A DNA stretch of 64,000 nt, taken from the NCBI RefSeq assembly GCF_004217095.1, contig NZ_SHKO01000001.1, positions 496,001-560,000 of the forward strand, read 5' to 3'. The notes below the pieces were generated by a model. The model was given only the letters and a program-made list of their open reading frames with translations, was not told the DNA's origin and did not search any database. The position numbers and the translations under genes are program-made. This stretch comes from Advenella incenata (GTDB lineage: Bacteria > Pseudomonadota > Gammaproteobacteria > Burkholderiales > Burkholderiaceae_B). Positions 47,142 through 56,171 of this stretch are shown here, in pieces. Within the stretch, counting starts at the first letter, position 1. Each line of letters begins with the position of its first letter.

Positions 47142-47525
47142 ACAGCGCAAGGCAGACTCGTTGCCGATCAGGTCGGTATACAAGGCCTGGCTAGCGGTTT
47201 TTCTGGTACATACACAGGCAAGGGTTGATTAATGCGATGCTAACGCGCGCAGAGATCAGCCCTTTTCGGTTGAGACCGCGTTGGCCTGGCGATTGCGTTT
47301 GTGTGGCAAGTTAATACGCAGCGGTCGCAACCCGGGCCTATGCTGCCCATGATTTTGCCCGCTCAACGTCCGCTGGCATGGCGCCAGCAAGCAAAGAAAA
47401 TGGGCGCCGAGCTGCAAAGACACAAGCCGGGCGCCCGAAACGCACTTTATCGCGACAAGAAAAAACAATACAGGCTCGCCCCTGCCGCAGGCAGATGACG
47501 GGCCCGACTTGACCGCCCGAGACCG
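47142..47525. other. Intergenic region between DUF1840 gene and leuA
   Basis: No convincing gene in this 384-bp gap between convergent genes. It has a CGGGCGCCCG palindrome (47428-47437) and, on the minus strand, a small CTGCC-TGC-GGCAG hairpin followed some bases later by GTTTTTTC (around 47460), which may end the leuA transcript. Short frames on both strands lack ribosome sites. Confidence 0.4.
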
Positions 47526-49229
47526 TTAAGCGACTTCGCGCAGGGCGGCGCCTTCTTTGGCCTGCTGGTTCAGATGGCGGTTCACCGCACTCAGGACGGC
47601 CACAAATGACGCAGTAACGATGTCTTTGTGGATGCCCACGCCAAAACCGGTGGCCGATTCACCAAGCCGCAGTTCCACATAGCAGACGGCAGATGTTTTT
47701 TCGCCGGATCCCATGGCGTGTTCGTGATAATCCATAAAGCGGATAGGCAGATTCAGGGCGTTGATGAAGGCTGAAATGGCGCCTTCGCCGCTTCCTTCCA
47801 CGACTTTGACCTGACCATCCACCTCAAGCTCGGCGCGGATGCTGAACTGGTCGCCGGCTTCGCCATCGGCCTTGCTATTGATCTGGTGGCGCACCAATTT
47901 CCATGGCGTCGTCTGTTTCAGGTACTCTTTTTCAAAGATATCGAACACGGCATTGCCGTTAACTTCCGTACCGGTCTCGTCGGTCACGCGCTGGATGGCG
48001 CGGGAAAACTCGATCTGCAGGCGGCGCGGCAGGTTCAGGCCTCGTTCGTTTTCCAAAAGATAAGAGACGCCGCCCTTGCCTGATTGGCTGTTTACCCGGA
48101 TGACCGCATCATAGCTGCGTCCGAGATCGGCCGGGTCAATGGGCAGATAAGGCACTTCCCAGACGCCGTCTTCTTTTTGCACGGCAAATCCTTTCTTGAT
48201 GGCGTCCTGATGCGAGCCCGAGAAGGCGGTAAAGACCAGATCGCCAGCGTAGGGGTGACGCGGATGTACGGGCAACTGGTTGCAGTATTCTGCAGTGCGG
48301 CGCACGTCGTCTATGTCGGAGAAATCCAGGCCAGGGTGAATGCCCTGGGTGTACAGGTTGAGCGCCAGGGTGACCAGACACACATTGCCCGTGCGCTCGC
48401 CACTGCCAAACAGGCAGCCCTCAATACGGTCTGCGCCGGCCATGACAGCCAGTTCAGCGGCGGCAACGGCTGTGCCGCGGTCATTATGCGGGTGCACGCT
48501 GACAATGACGCTTTCGCGATTATTGACGTTGTTGCAGAACCATTCGATCTGGTCTGCGTACATATTTGGCGTGGTGGCTTCGATGGTCGCGGGCAGGTTA
48601 AACACGATCCGGTCTGTCGCGGTAGGCTGCCATACCTCGGCGACCGCGTTACACACATCCACTGCAAATTCCGGCTCGGTGGTGCTGAACACTTCAGGAG
48701 AGTATTCATAGCGCCATTGGGTTTCGGGGTGGCGGCTCATGGCCTTTTTGATCAATGCGGTACCGGTAGTGGCAATATTTTTGACTTCGTCCTTGTTCAT
48801 ATTGAAGACGATTTTGCGAAATGCGGGCGCGCAGGCGTTATACAGGTGCACCATGGCCTGGCGCGCGCCAGCCGCCGCTTCCACCGTCCGGTTGATCAGG
48901 TCTTCGCGCGACTGGGTCAGCACGATGATCAGGACATCATCGGGAATAAGGTTTTCTTCGATCAGGATGCGAACGAAGTCAAAATCTGTCTGGGAGGCGG
49001 ATGGAAAGCCAACTTCAATTTCCTTGAAGCCGATTTTGACCAGGTGCTTGAAAAAACGCAGCTTGCGCTCGATGCTCATGGGCTCGATAAGAGACTGGTT
49101 ACCATCGCGCAGATCAGTACTCATCCAGATAGGTGGATGTTCGATTTTTTTACTGGGCCACGTGCGTGCCGAGAAATCGCGTTCGAACGCCTTGAAAGGA
49201 ATGTATTTGGAAGCGGGGTTGGAGATCAT
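47526..49229 (-). CDS. leuA: 2-isopropylmalate synthase
   Basis: First committed step of leucine synthesis: condenses acetyl-CoA with 2-oxoisovalerate. 567 aa, the longer LeuA type found in many betaproteobacteria and actinobacteria. DRDG-like metal site in [17 protein letters not shown], the HXH metal ligands in [20 protein letters not shown], and [20 protein letters not shown]. The C-terminal leucine-feedback domain covers the last ~130 residues. AGGTG lies six bases before the ATG. Its 5' region holds a leucine leader peptide and alternative stems (49249-49514), so attenuation by leucine is likely. The other leu genes are not in the window. Confidence 0.96.
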   Translation of the reverse strand: MISNPASKYIPFKAFERDFSARTWPSKKIEHPPIWMSTDLRDGNQSLIEPMSIERKLRFFKHLVKIGFKEIEVGFPSASQTDFDFVRILIEENLIPDDVLIIVLTQSREDLINRTVEAAAGARQAMVHLYNACAPAFRKIVFNMNKDEVKNIATTGTALIKKAMSRHPETQWRYEYSPEVFSTTEPEFAVDVCNAVAEVWQPTATDRIVFNLPATIEATTPNMYADQIEWFCNNVNNRESVIVSVHPHNDRGTAVAAAELAVMAGADRIEGCLFGSGERTGNVCLVTLALNLYTQGIHPGLDFSDIDDVRRTAEYCNQLPVHPRHPYAGDLVFTAFSGSHQDAIKKGFAVQKEDGVWEVPYLPIDPADLGRSYDAVIRVNSQSGKGGVSYLLENERGLNLPRRLQIEFSRAIQRVTDETGTEVNGNAVFDIFEKEYLKQTTPWKLVRHQINSKADGEAGDQFSIRAELEVDGQVKVVEGSGEGAISAFINALNLPIRFMDYHEHAMGSGEKTSAVCYVELRLGESATGFGVGIHKDIVTASFVAVLSAVNRHLNQQAKEGAALREVA

Positions 49230-49248
49230 GATGCACCTATTTTGGGGA

Positions 49249-49370
49249 GAATCCCGGTGCGAACAGACTGGAGTTAAGCAGCGACGCCGGGATTCAGAAT
49301 AATAAAACGGAATCCTTGTGGCTTGTACAGGGGCTGTCGAACTGCCACGAACGCTCTAGGCTCGACAACC
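49249..49370 (-). promoter_or_regulatory. Attenuator-like alternative stems before leuA
   Basis: In transcript order: stem A pairs GGTTGTCGA (49362-49370, within the last leader codons) with TCGACAGCC (49332-49340). Stem B pairs GTGGC (49344-49348) with GCCAC (49318-49322) and would clash with stem A's loop geometry. Stem C pairs GGATTC (49310-49315) with GAATCC (49290-49295) around a U-rich loop. Stem D pairs GAATCCCGG (49287-49295) with CCGGGATTC (49249-49257), nine perfect pairs, and excludes stem C because both use 49290-49295. Stem D ends 19 bases before the leuA ATG and has no U-run, so control may be by transcript cleavage, Rho or translation rather than intrinsic termination. Confidence 0.6.
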
Positions 49371-49514
49371 GATCGCTAGCAGTAGCAGAGAAGAAGGTGT
49401 GGCAACAGCAGAAAGCGTTGCGTCAGGTGTAGCAGCAGCCCACAGCTTAGCCCTGGCGCAAGCAGTGTTGCGACCGGTTAAAGCGTTGCGAGAAAATTGG
49501 GGCTGGCTCTTCAT
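49356..49514 (-). CDS. leuL: Leucine leader peptide of leuA
   Basis: 52-codon ORF: starts MKSQPQFSRNALTGRNTACA and ends TPSSLLLLAIGCRA. Four consecutive leucine codons (CTG CTA CTG CTA, positions 43-46) lie six codons before the TAG. CTA is rare in this G+C-rich DNA, which would make the stretch sensitive to charged tRNA(Leu). The end overlaps the first arm of stem A. A promoter with -35 TTGCGC and -10 TATAGT predicts a start on the A of its ATG, so it would be translated as a leaderless message; no ribosome site lies at a working distance. Position, Leu run, overlapping stems and promoter all agree with an attenuation leader; expression is not shown. Confidence 0.65.
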   Translation of the reverse strand: MKSQPQFSRNALTGRNTACARAKLWAAATPDATLSAVATPSSLLLLAIGCRA

Positions 49515-49520
49515 ACCCTA

Positions 49521-49549
49521 ACTATAAGAAAAATTACCCCGGCGCGCAA
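49521..49549 (-). promoter_or_regulatory. Promoter of the leuA leader
   Basis: Minus strand -35 TTGCGC (49544-49549), 17-bp spacer, -10 TATAGT (49521-49526). The last base of the -10 is seven steps from 49514, the A of the leader ATG. Confidence 0.65.
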
Positions 49550-49588
49550 GTGTTTTTTCCGTCTGCGCGCCGTTAACCGCAGTTTTGA

Positions 49589-50587
49589 TCAGGTAATGGT
49601 ATGTTTGACCTCATCGCGCGGCGGGCGCAGATGCGTGGTCTCGGGGCGGCCAATGGTCGGTTCCGTCTGTTCGGAGCTGGAGACCGTCGGTTGTTCTTTG
49701 GCCGGTTCCTCAGCAATTGCCGGTTCGTTCGGTGTGGGCTTGACCACATCGGTTGCTGTGTCTGCCACGTTGGCCGGGCGCTTCGGTTCAGAGGCCGGCG
49801 CGTTTTGCGTTGCTGGCCGGGCTGCCGGTGTGGTGCTGGTAATTACCGGTTCAACGGCAGGGGCACTGGCTGCGGTACTGGACGCTGAACCCAGCGTGCC
49901 CGCAGTTGCCGCGCCGGCGGCCGGCGTTGTTGGGCGGGCATCGGTCGCGACGGGTTTGGCCGCGGCAGGTTCTGGTCGCAGGGTCGGCACTGGGCCAGGC
50001 TCATCCGGCGCCTGGGTTTGTGCCAGTGTGGCGGCAATGCGATTGTCTGCCGCCACCGCGGGCCCCGGGCCCAGCAGCCTTTCCTGTTCCCGGATCTGAG
50101 CCAGTTTGCTAACCCGATTGTTATCCAGCTCATCCTTGGTGGTTTTCAGGTTACCGATATTGATGGGTTCGCTGCGGTCGCGCCAGACCCAGCCGAGTAC
50201 ATCCCGACCTTCGGGGGACAGGCTGCCAATCAATTGGGCCGCTGTATCTGCGGGTACGGTCTTGTATGCAGCACGCTCAACGCTTCCGCTATACCAGGCG
50301 CTCAGGAAGAAATAGACGATCAGCGTGCCCAGCAGGACCACTGCCCACCATAGGTAGGTATTGATACTCTGCAAAAAAGAGACCAGTTGTACGTTAAACT
50401 TGTTCAGAAAAGCGTAGTCCTGGGCGGCACCGAATTCAAGGATGCTTGCGGCAACCCACAGCCAGATCACGATTGTGACAATAATCACGGCGGCACGCAT
50501 TATAATCCTTGGGGTAGCCAGCTTAAGCAGCGTTTTGCTTACCAATCTGGCATCATTTTGCTGAACCGCGGCATTGCTGTATTTCAT
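49589..50587 (-). CDS. Unknown two-helix membrane protein with Pro/Ala-rich tail
   Basis: I do not recognise this 332-aa protein. Start ATG with GGAATACC before it; the frame extends far upstream into rpoN antisense without support. Two membrane helices near residues 28-50 and 72-95 (AAVIIVTIVIWLWVAASILE and YLWWAVVLLGTLIVYFFLSA). A conserved-looking cytosolic or periplasmic segment follows (AAQLIGSLSPEGRDVLGWVW), ending near residue 165. The last ~150 residues are low-complexity Pro/Ala/Thr. The start codon is only 17 bp from that of divergent rpoN, so each promoter must lie inside the other gene. The link to rpoN is positional only. Confidence 0.8.
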   Translation of the reverse strand: MKYSNAAVQQNDARLVSKTLLKLATPRIIMRAAVIIVTIVIWLWVAASILEFGAAQDYAFLNKFNVQLVSFLQSINTYLWWAVVLLGTLIVYFFLSAWYSGSVERAAYKTVPADTAAQLIGSLSPEGRDVLGWVWRDRSEPINIGNLKTTKDELDNNRVSKLAQIREQERLLGPGPAVAADNRIAATLAQTQAPDEPGPVPTLRPEPAAAKPVATDARPTTPAAGAATAGTLGSASSTAASAPAVEPVITSTTPAARPATQNAPASEPKRPANVADTATDVVKPTPNEPAIAEEPAKEQPTVSSSEQTEPTIGRPETTHLRPPRDEVKHTIT

Positions 50588-50604
50588 AGGTATTCCAAAT
50601 CGAT

Positions 50605-51999
50605 ATGCGTCATGCGTTAGAACTTCGAACCGGCCAGCAGTTGGTGCTGACCCCGCAACTGCAACAATCTTTGCGCTTGTTGCAGTGTTCTGCGCTGGAT
50701 CTCCAGGCAGAACTGGCACAGGTGTTGCAGGACAACCCCATGCTTGAACTTGTCGATAATAACCAAATATCTGAAGATAGTACAAATGCAAGCGAAAATG
50801 ATGCCGAGCTTTTACAACAGGACTGGGCATCGCAGCCGGGCCAGAAATCGCGCGATGACGAGTATTTTCAACCTGAAACAGCGGTAGGACTGTCGCTTTC
50901 CGAGCATCTGCGCGAGCAGTTGCGGCTGACCCATGCGTCGGAACGGGATGTCAGCCTGGCCGAATACCTGATTGAGGAGCTGGACGATAACGGGTATCTG
51001 ATGTCCAGCCTGCAGGAAATTGTAACGTTGTTTTCGGAAGAGGCTGATGTCAGTGAAGACGATCTGGCGGTTGCCCTGCGCCTGCTGCAGTCGTGTGATC
51101 CGGCTGGTGTGGGCGCGCGTACGCTTTCCGAATGCCTGTTGTTGCAATTGAACGTGTCTTCCCTGGCCAATCCGCCCGAGCCCGAGGTGCTGGCTTGCGC
51201 CCGCCTTATTTGCGAGCACGGGCTGGAGGCGCTGGGGCGTGCCGATATGGCGCAACTGCGGTCCGTTACCGGCGCCGATATTGACCGAATTCGGCAGGCC
51301 CATGCCCTGATTCGGCAACTGGATCCGCGCCCCGGCAAGCAGTTCAGCACGCCTACGGCCGATTATGCCGTACCCGATGTCCTGGTGCGCAAGATAAAAG
51401 GGGAGTGGGTCCTGACCATTAACCAGACCGTCATGCCATCGCTGCGTATCAGCGAAGGGTACGAAAGCATGATTCGTCGTCTGGGCAAAGAAGCCGGCTC
51501 GGGAATGAGCGAGCAACTGGCCGCAGCCAAGGGATTCATGCGCCAGGTCAGTCAGCGCTTTACAACGATTCTGGATGTCTCGCGTGCCATTATGGACAAG
51601 CAGCGCGACTTTCTTGAATACGGCATGGCGCGCCTGCAGCCTTTGACCCTGCGCGATGTGGCCGATGCTGTGGGCATGCATGAGTCCACCATCTCCCGGG
51701 CTACGACGCAGAAGTTTATTGCGACGCCGCATGGGGTATTTGAGCTGAAACGGTTTTTTGGGTCCGGCGTAGCGACAGATAGCGGCGAAAATGCATCGGC
51801 AACCGCGGTGCAGATCCGCATTCGCAATTACATTCAGGCCGAGCCTGAGGGCAAGCCGCTATCGGACAGTCGCCTGACCGCCCTGCTGGCTCAGGAGGGT
51901 ATTACCATTGCGCGTCGCACAGTGGCTAAATACCGCGAAGTACTGGGCATTCCATCGGCATCGCTGCGCAAGGCACGGGCCAGTCTTAATCACGAATAG
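50605..51999 (+). CDS. rpoN: RNA polymerase sigma-54 factor
   Basis: 464 aa. Region I is LELRTGQQLVLTPQLQQSLR, the activator-responsive Gln-rich part. An acidic region II follows, and region III has the core-binding and DNA-binding parts, including DVADAVGMHESTISRATTQK (helix-turn-helix) and the RpoN box ARRTVAKYRE. Sigma-54 drives promoters with -24/-12 elements under AAA+ activators. The usual lptB upstream and hpf/ptsN downstream are absent here, so it stands alone. The ribosome site is weak (AGGT 13 bases before the ATG). Downstream 52000-52244 shows no gene. Confidence 0.96.
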   Translation: MRHALELRTGQQLVLTPQLQQSLRLLQCSALDLQAELAQVLQDNPMLELVDNNQISEDSTNASENDAELLQQDWASQPGQKSRDDEYFQPETAVGLSLSEHLREQLRLTHASERDVSLAEYLIEELDDNGYLMSSLQEIVTLFSEEADVSEDDLAVALRLLQSCDPAGVGARTLSECLLLQLNVSSLANPPEPEVLACARLICEHGLEALGRADMAQLRSVTGADIDRIRQAHALIRQLDPRPGKQFSTPTADYAVPDVLVRKIKGEWVLTINQTVMPSLRISEGYESMIRRLGKEAGSGMSEQLAAAKGFMRQVSQRFTTILDVSRAIMDKQRDFLEYGMARLQPLTLRDVADAVGMHESTISRATTQKFIATPHGVFELKRFFGSGVATDSGENASATAVQIRIRNYIQAEPEGKPLSDSRLTALLAQEGITIARRTVAKYREVLGIPSASLRKARASLNHE

Positions 52000-52244
52000 G
52001 GACCAAAAGGGCGCGGTCCACCCGCTGCTGCGGCCGCAAAAAGCGGGATCAGGATCTGTTGGCTGCCTATTACGGGCTTTGTGCGGGCTTTGCCGGCGCA
52101 CCGCCTTGGCTGCGGCCCCCACTGGCAGCCGCTTGCGTGCCATTCCCGATAAATCTAAAAAAATTGCAGTAACACCCTGAAAGAACGGGATTGTTGGACA
52201 TTTTCATCAAATAGGGCAAGGCGCTTGCAACTTTTTTTGCCTTA

Positions 52245-52263
52245 GATGATAATAACTCTCATG
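52245..52263 (+). promoter_or_regulatory. Fur-box-like sequence over the bfd start
   Basis: GATGATAATAACTCTCATG matches the 19-bp Fur consensus GATAATGATAATCATTATC at 12 positions by my count. It overlaps the bfd start codon, as expected for iron repression of bfd. Confidence 0.6.
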
Positions 52264-52527
52264 TATATTTGCATTTGTAATGCCGTCACCGAAGACGCCG
52301 TTGTCAGCGCTATTTCCCAGGGCGCCAGCACGCTGAGTGACCTGCAACGAGAACTGGGCGTCGCCACCAATTGCGGGTGTTGCGCACAAATGGCCTGTAG
52401 CTATCTGGAGCGCGCAGCCTGTACCGGTGCGCCTGTTGCTCATGATGGCGCCAATGACCATTGCGGCAAAGACAAATGTGATGCGCTGGCAACAGAATCT
52501 GTGGTGCTTTGGCGTTCGGCTGCCTGA
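52261..52527 (+). CDS. bfd: Bacterioferritin-associated ferredoxin (Bfd-like [2Fe-2S] protein)
   Basis: 88 aa. MYICICNAVTEDAVVSAISQ and TNCGCCAQMA hold the four cluster cysteines (CXC...CXXC) in the BFD fold, with ~20 extra residues at the C-terminus containing two more Cys and two His. Bfd reduces the ferric core of bacterioferritin to release iron. bfr lies 636 bp downstream on the same strand. The start ATG 52261 is chosen over an upstream non-ATG frame extension because MYICICN is the conserved N-terminus. Confidence 0.93.
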   Translation: MYICICNAVTEDAVVSAISQGASTLSDLQRELGVATNCGCCAQMACSYLERAACTGAPVAHDGANDHCGKDKCDALATESVVLWRSAA

Positions 52528-53163
52528 TCGGTTGGCTCTGTAAACCGCAAGTCACCAAGCCACAAGGTTCACCAATTCATGAGCCATCGCTATTGGCTAA
52601 AATCATAAGCCGCAATAACAAGCCTAAAAAATAAGTCACAAATAACCAGAATAAGCTGAAAACAATCAGCCACAAATAATAAGTCATCACTAATTAAGTC
52701 ACTACTAAACAGCTGCAAAAATAAGCCACAAATACTAACTCGCACGTACTCAGCCCTGCATCATCATTGGCGGCCCGGCGCATGGTTTCTCTACAGCAGA
52801 GCATTTTCAGCCTCAAGCTTGTAGTGCCACGTTGGCGACATTCAGTCGCGTTATCACTTTCGCAATATCACTTATGCTATTTTCCTTGCCGCGTTTCACC
52901 CGTGCAATAAACGGTTGCGCTCTTGCCATTGGCCGCCGCCCGAAACAGGAAAATGCTGGCACAAAGGACGGCTGGCTATGGCGCCTGGTTGCTGAACAAA
53001 AACACTTTCATTTCCATTCTCATTTACCACCTGCAGGGCTTTTGCGGTAAACCGGAGCAAAGCTGGCGTCTTCCCTTATAATTTCTCTTAACTGCACCAC
53101 CGGGCTGCCTTCGCAGCCACTCAGCCGCTACTGACGGTGCCTCTCACAGCAAAGGAAACTATC
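52528..53163. repeat. AT-rich degenerate repeats and bfr upstream region
   Basis: From 52575 to 52745 the DNA is made of short imperfect units such as AATAAGCCACAAATA, AATCAGCCACAAATA and AATAAGTCA, with an A+T content far above the surroundings. No frame here has a ribosome site. A TATAAT at 53077-53082 may be the -10 of bfr, without a clear -35. No hairpin with a U-run is seen after bfd. Confidence 0.55.
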
Positions 53164-53640
53164 ATGAAAGGCGACAAGGACGTTCTCAAATTTCTGAATA
53201 AGCAACTGACTAACGAGTTGACTTCAATCAACCAGTATTTTCTGCATGCCCGTATGGTCAAAAACTGGGGGCTGAATCGCTACAACAAAAGCGAATATCA
53301 TATTTCCATCGAAAAAATGAAGAATGCCGATGCGATCATCGAACGCATCTTCCTGCTCGAAGGCCTGCCCAATCTGCAAGACCTGCACAAGTTGCACATC
53401 GGCGAAAATGTACCGGAAATTCTCAAATGCGATCTGAAGATCGAGATTGACAATCACCGGACACTGACCGAAGCGATCGCACACTGTGAAAGCGTGCGCG
53501 ACTACGTCACGCGCGACCTGTTCCAGGAAAACCTGGAAGACGTCGAAGAACAGATCGACTGGCTTGAAACCAATATTGAACTGATCGGCAAAATTGGTCT
53601 GGAGAACTATCTGCAAAGTCAGATGGGAGACAATGACTGA
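53164..53640 (+). CDS. bfr: Bacterioferritin, haem-binding subunit lacking ferroxidase ligands
   Basis: 158 aa, same length as E. coli Bfr and aligning without gaps up to residue 136: [40 protein letters not shown] and [19 protein letters not shown]. The haem ligand Met52 is kept (SIEKMKNAD). Of the six E. coli diiron ligands, Glu18 and Glu94 remain, but Glu51 is Lys, His54 is Asn, Glu127 is Val and His130 is Gln. This subunit should bind haem at the dimer interface but not oxidise iron. Mixed bacterioferritins with one haem-type and one ferroxidase-type subunit are known in other bacteria, so a partner gene is expected elsewhere. AAAGGAAA precedes the ATG; a terminator follows. Confidence 0.95.
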   Translation: MKGDKDVLKFLNKQLTNELTSINQYFLHARMVKNWGLNRYNKSEYHISIEKMKNADAIIERIFLLEGLPNLQDLHKLHIGENVPEILKCDLKIEIDNHRTLTEAIAHCESVRDYVTRDLFQENLEDVEEQIDWLETNIELIGKIGLENYLQSQMGDND

Positions 53641-53650
53641 TTGCTGTAAA

Positions 53651-53671
53651 AAGGGGCCGGACAGGCCCCTT
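53651..53671 (+). terminator. Terminator after bfr
   Basis: AAGGGGCC (53651-53658), loop GGACA, GGCCCCTT (53664-53671), eight perfect pairs, then GTTCATT. Convergent MFS gene ends 124 bp further. Confidence 0.75.
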
Positions 53672-53794
53672 GTTCATTGAGTGCCGGGCTCAATCGTACA
53701 GATACGATCACGTTCACAACAAGACGCCACATGATCTTGCCGCCAGTTGATCACCATCGCTGTTATCTTGCCCGTAAAGGGCGGGATCGTTTCT

Positions 53795-55240
53795 TCATGT
53801 CGCTGCCTTTGCTGATAACTGCACCTGCTGTTCCTGCTTGAGCGAGCTGGCCACGCACACGGCACTGCCAATGGCCATGAGTGGCGCAATAGCCAGTATG
53901 GCGAATATCCAGAATGCGGCACTGGACGTGCCTTCAATACCACCCGGATGATTGATCCCGCCCAGGTTGGCAAGCATCCCTGCCAGTGCCGAGCCTAGCG
54001 CCGTTGCGAGCAATTGCACCGTGGTAATGGAAGTGGCTGCGGTATCCTGGTCATCATCGGGTGCAACCTGTAGAACACGCGTGAGCAAATGCGGCCAGCC
54101 CAGGCCGATACCAAAACCGATCAGCGTCAATCCCAGGCAGATAAAGGCCAGTACGAGCCAGCCGCCCTGGGCGTGGATTGGTGTGGTCAAGGCCAATAAC
54201 ACCATGCCGGCCAGAACCAACACCGGGCCGCTCACTATAGCGCGGCGTATGCCGTTATATTTGTAGCTCGAACTCCATATTTCCGATACCGTCCAGCCCG
54301 CGGCCATCAATGCGGCCAGATAACCGGAAATCAATGGTGTTTGAGCATGTAGTGTCTGCAAAAAATACGGCACGAATGTTTCGCTGGTCATGCCGATAAC
54401 CAGCAAACCAATAGTCAGGTAAAGAGCCAGCAACGGTGAATTGCGCCGTAGCGCGTTTCGGGGCAGTAGGCGCACCTGGCTGATGGATTCCTTGTAAACC
54501 AAAAGCAGCAGGAGCACAATCGCCAGCAATACACCGGCGATATTCCATAGCGGGTCGGGCGACACGCTGCCGGCACTGACTGCCAGGACCGCAGCAATCA
54601 GCAGCAGCAACTGCGCAATCGGTAGCTTACCGGTTGCGGGTGTTGTTGCACGGTTGCGTGTGGGAAGCACCCACCATACCAGCGCGATATAGAGCAGTGT
54701 TATAGGAACAAGTATGCCGAATGCGGCCCGCCAGGCATCCATTTGCGCAAACATGCCGCCAATGGCCGGACCAAGCAGGGTTGCCACGCCCCACATGGCG
54801 GAAATCAGCGCCATTGCTTTGGGCCAGAGGTATTCCTCGAAAACGGCGTAGATCATGGCGTAGCTCAGGGCAAACAAAAAACCGCCTCCCAGTCCTTGCA
54901 AGGTGCGGCCGATCAACATGACCGGCATGCTTGGGGCCAGTGCGCAGGTCAGACTGCCTGCGATGAAAAATATCGTGGCTATTGCGTATGCGCCGCGTGA
55001 GCCGGAATGGGACAGCAGCGTTGGGGTGAGCGCCGAGCCAAGAATCGACGCCACCACAAACAGCGTTGTATTCCAGGCATACAACTGAAGACCGCCGATT
55101 TCGCTGACGACCGAAGGCAGTACCGTGGTGGCGATAAAGACGTTGATGGCGTGAAGGGCCACACCGCCGGATAGCGCAATGGAATGAGCGATATTCGGGC
55201 CAGAGAGCAGATTACCCCAGCTTGCTTCTTGTGCAGCCAT
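53795..55240 (-). CDS. MFS transporter, DHA2-like drug exporter
   Basis: 481 aa, about 14 hydrophobic helices. Motif A-like GSRGAYAIATIFFIAGSLTC, motif C-like region GVATLLGPAIGGMFAQMDAW typical of antiporters, and RTLQGLGGGFLFALSYAMIY. It probably exports a toxic compound using the proton gradient. Divergent from the SufR-like regulator at 55343 with 102 bp between, so regulation by that protein is likely. No ribosome site is strong. Confidence 0.9.
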   Translation of the reverse strand: MAAQEASWGNLLSGPNIAHSIALSGGVALHAINVFIATTVLPSVVSEIGGLQLYAWNTTLFVVASILGSALTPTLLSHSGSRGAYAIATIFFIAGSLTCALAPSMPVMLIGRTLQGLGGGFLFALSYAMIYAVFEEYLWPKAMALISAMWGVATLLGPAIGGMFAQMDAWRAAFGILVPITLLYIALVWWVLPTRNRATTPATGKLPIAQLLLLIAAVLAVSAGSVSPDPLWNIAGVLLAIVLLLLLVYKESISQVRLLPRNALRRNSPLLALYLTIGLLVIGMTSETFVPYFLQTLHAQTPLISGYLAALMAAGWTVSEIWSSSYKYNGIRRAIVSGPVLVLAGMVLLALTTPIHAQGGWLVLAFICLGLTLIGFGIGLGWPHLLTRVLQVAPDDDQDTAATSITTVQLLATALGSALAGMLANLGGINHPGGIEGTSSAAFWIFAILAIAPLMAIGSAVCVASSLKQEQQVQLSAKAAT

Positions 55241-55342
55241 ACAAACTCCAGATAAACGGGCGCAGCCATTGCCAGCGCTGACATGATGCGCTACAGTAAT
55301 AAAAAAAGTAAACTCTTTGTATATTAGGAAGGCCTCAATATT

Positions 55343-55993
55343 TTGTCAAGCAATCACTTGGAAAATTCAGGAAAAGCGCCATCGACCACTGCGCAACGGC
55401 TGCTGCATCTGCTCAAGACGCGGGGGCCGCAGCAAGCTGCAGATGCTGGCGCGGTGCTGGGGATGACTGCCGAAGCGGCGCGCCAGCAACTGGCCAAACT
55501 CGCCACTGCGGGCATGGTCGAAGCCTTCTCGCAGGTGCGCGGCGTGGGCCGGCCAAGCCAGTTCTGGCAGCTCACCCAGGCGGGAAACAAGCAGTTTCCC
55601 GATACCCATTCGGAGTTGACGGTGCAACTACTGGATACGGTGCGCCAGGCATTCGGGGAGCAGGCAATTGACCGTCTTATTGATATGCGTGAGCAGACAA
55701 GCCGCCAGTTATACCAGCGTGAACTGAGTGGGTTGCCCCAATTGAAAGACCGTGTCGCCAGACTGGCGCAGTTGCGCACGCGCGAAGGGTATATGGCCGA
55801 GTTTGAGGCGCTTGCAGACGGCACCTTTCTGCTGATAGAGAACCACTGTCCGATTTGCGCGGCGGCAACGGCGTGCCAGGGGTTTTGCCGGGCCGAACTC
55901 ATGGTATTTGAGCAAGTGCTGCAAGCGCGGGTCGAGCGCGTTGAACACATTCTGGCCAAGGCCCGTCGCTGCGCGTATACGATCAGGCCATAG
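55343..55993 (+). CDS. SufR-like winged-helix regulator with possible Fe-S cysteines
   Basis: 216 aa, TTG start with AGGAAGG ten bases before; no ATG lies before the conserved start. The N-terminal winged helix is TAQRLLHLLKTRGPQQAADA, GAVLGMTAEAARQQLAKLAT and VGRPSQFWQLTQAG, typical of the SufR/DeoR-like group. The C-terminal part has ENHCPICAAATACQGFCRAE, four cysteines at the place where SufR binds a [4Fe-4S] cluster. So it may sense redox or iron, or a thiol-reactive drug, and control the divergent MFS gene. The Cys match is by position, not shown to hold a cluster. Confidence 0.87.
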   Translation: MSSNHLENSGKAPSTTAQRLLHLLKTRGPQQAADAGAVLGMTAEAARQQLAKLATAGMVEAFSQVRGVGRPSQFWQLTQAGNKQFPDTHSELTVQLLDTVRQAFGEQAIDRLIDMREQTSRQLYQRELSGLPQLKDRVARLAQLRTREGYMAEFEALADGTFLLIENHCPICAAATACQGFCRAELMVFEQVLQARVERVEHILAKARRCAYTIRP

Positions 55994-56171
55994 AATTTTG
56001 TGGCGTGCAGTCAGCGTTGTATAGCATTCCTCATTCTGCCTGAACAGTTTCCGCCCGCCAGGCCAGCCGGGCCCCGGCGCTGGATGATTGCGCCATTTAT
56101 TTCAAATGCAATAGAAGCTGTTTTGGCCTGAATCAGCCTGAAAAATCCCGCCAGGCAGGATATGTGCAGCC

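Noticed and set aside
47301-47498. 65-codon plus-strand frame in the DUF1840-leuA gap
   Set aside because: Low-complexity, no ribosome site, and no conserved features.
49321-49500. T-box or riboswitch before leuA
   Set aside because: No T-box sequence, no known riboswitch core; the Leu-codon leader explains the region better.
52832-53050. 72-codon frame before bfr
   Set aside because: No ribosome site; the start overlaps AT-poor spacer DNA and the product has no recognisable fold.
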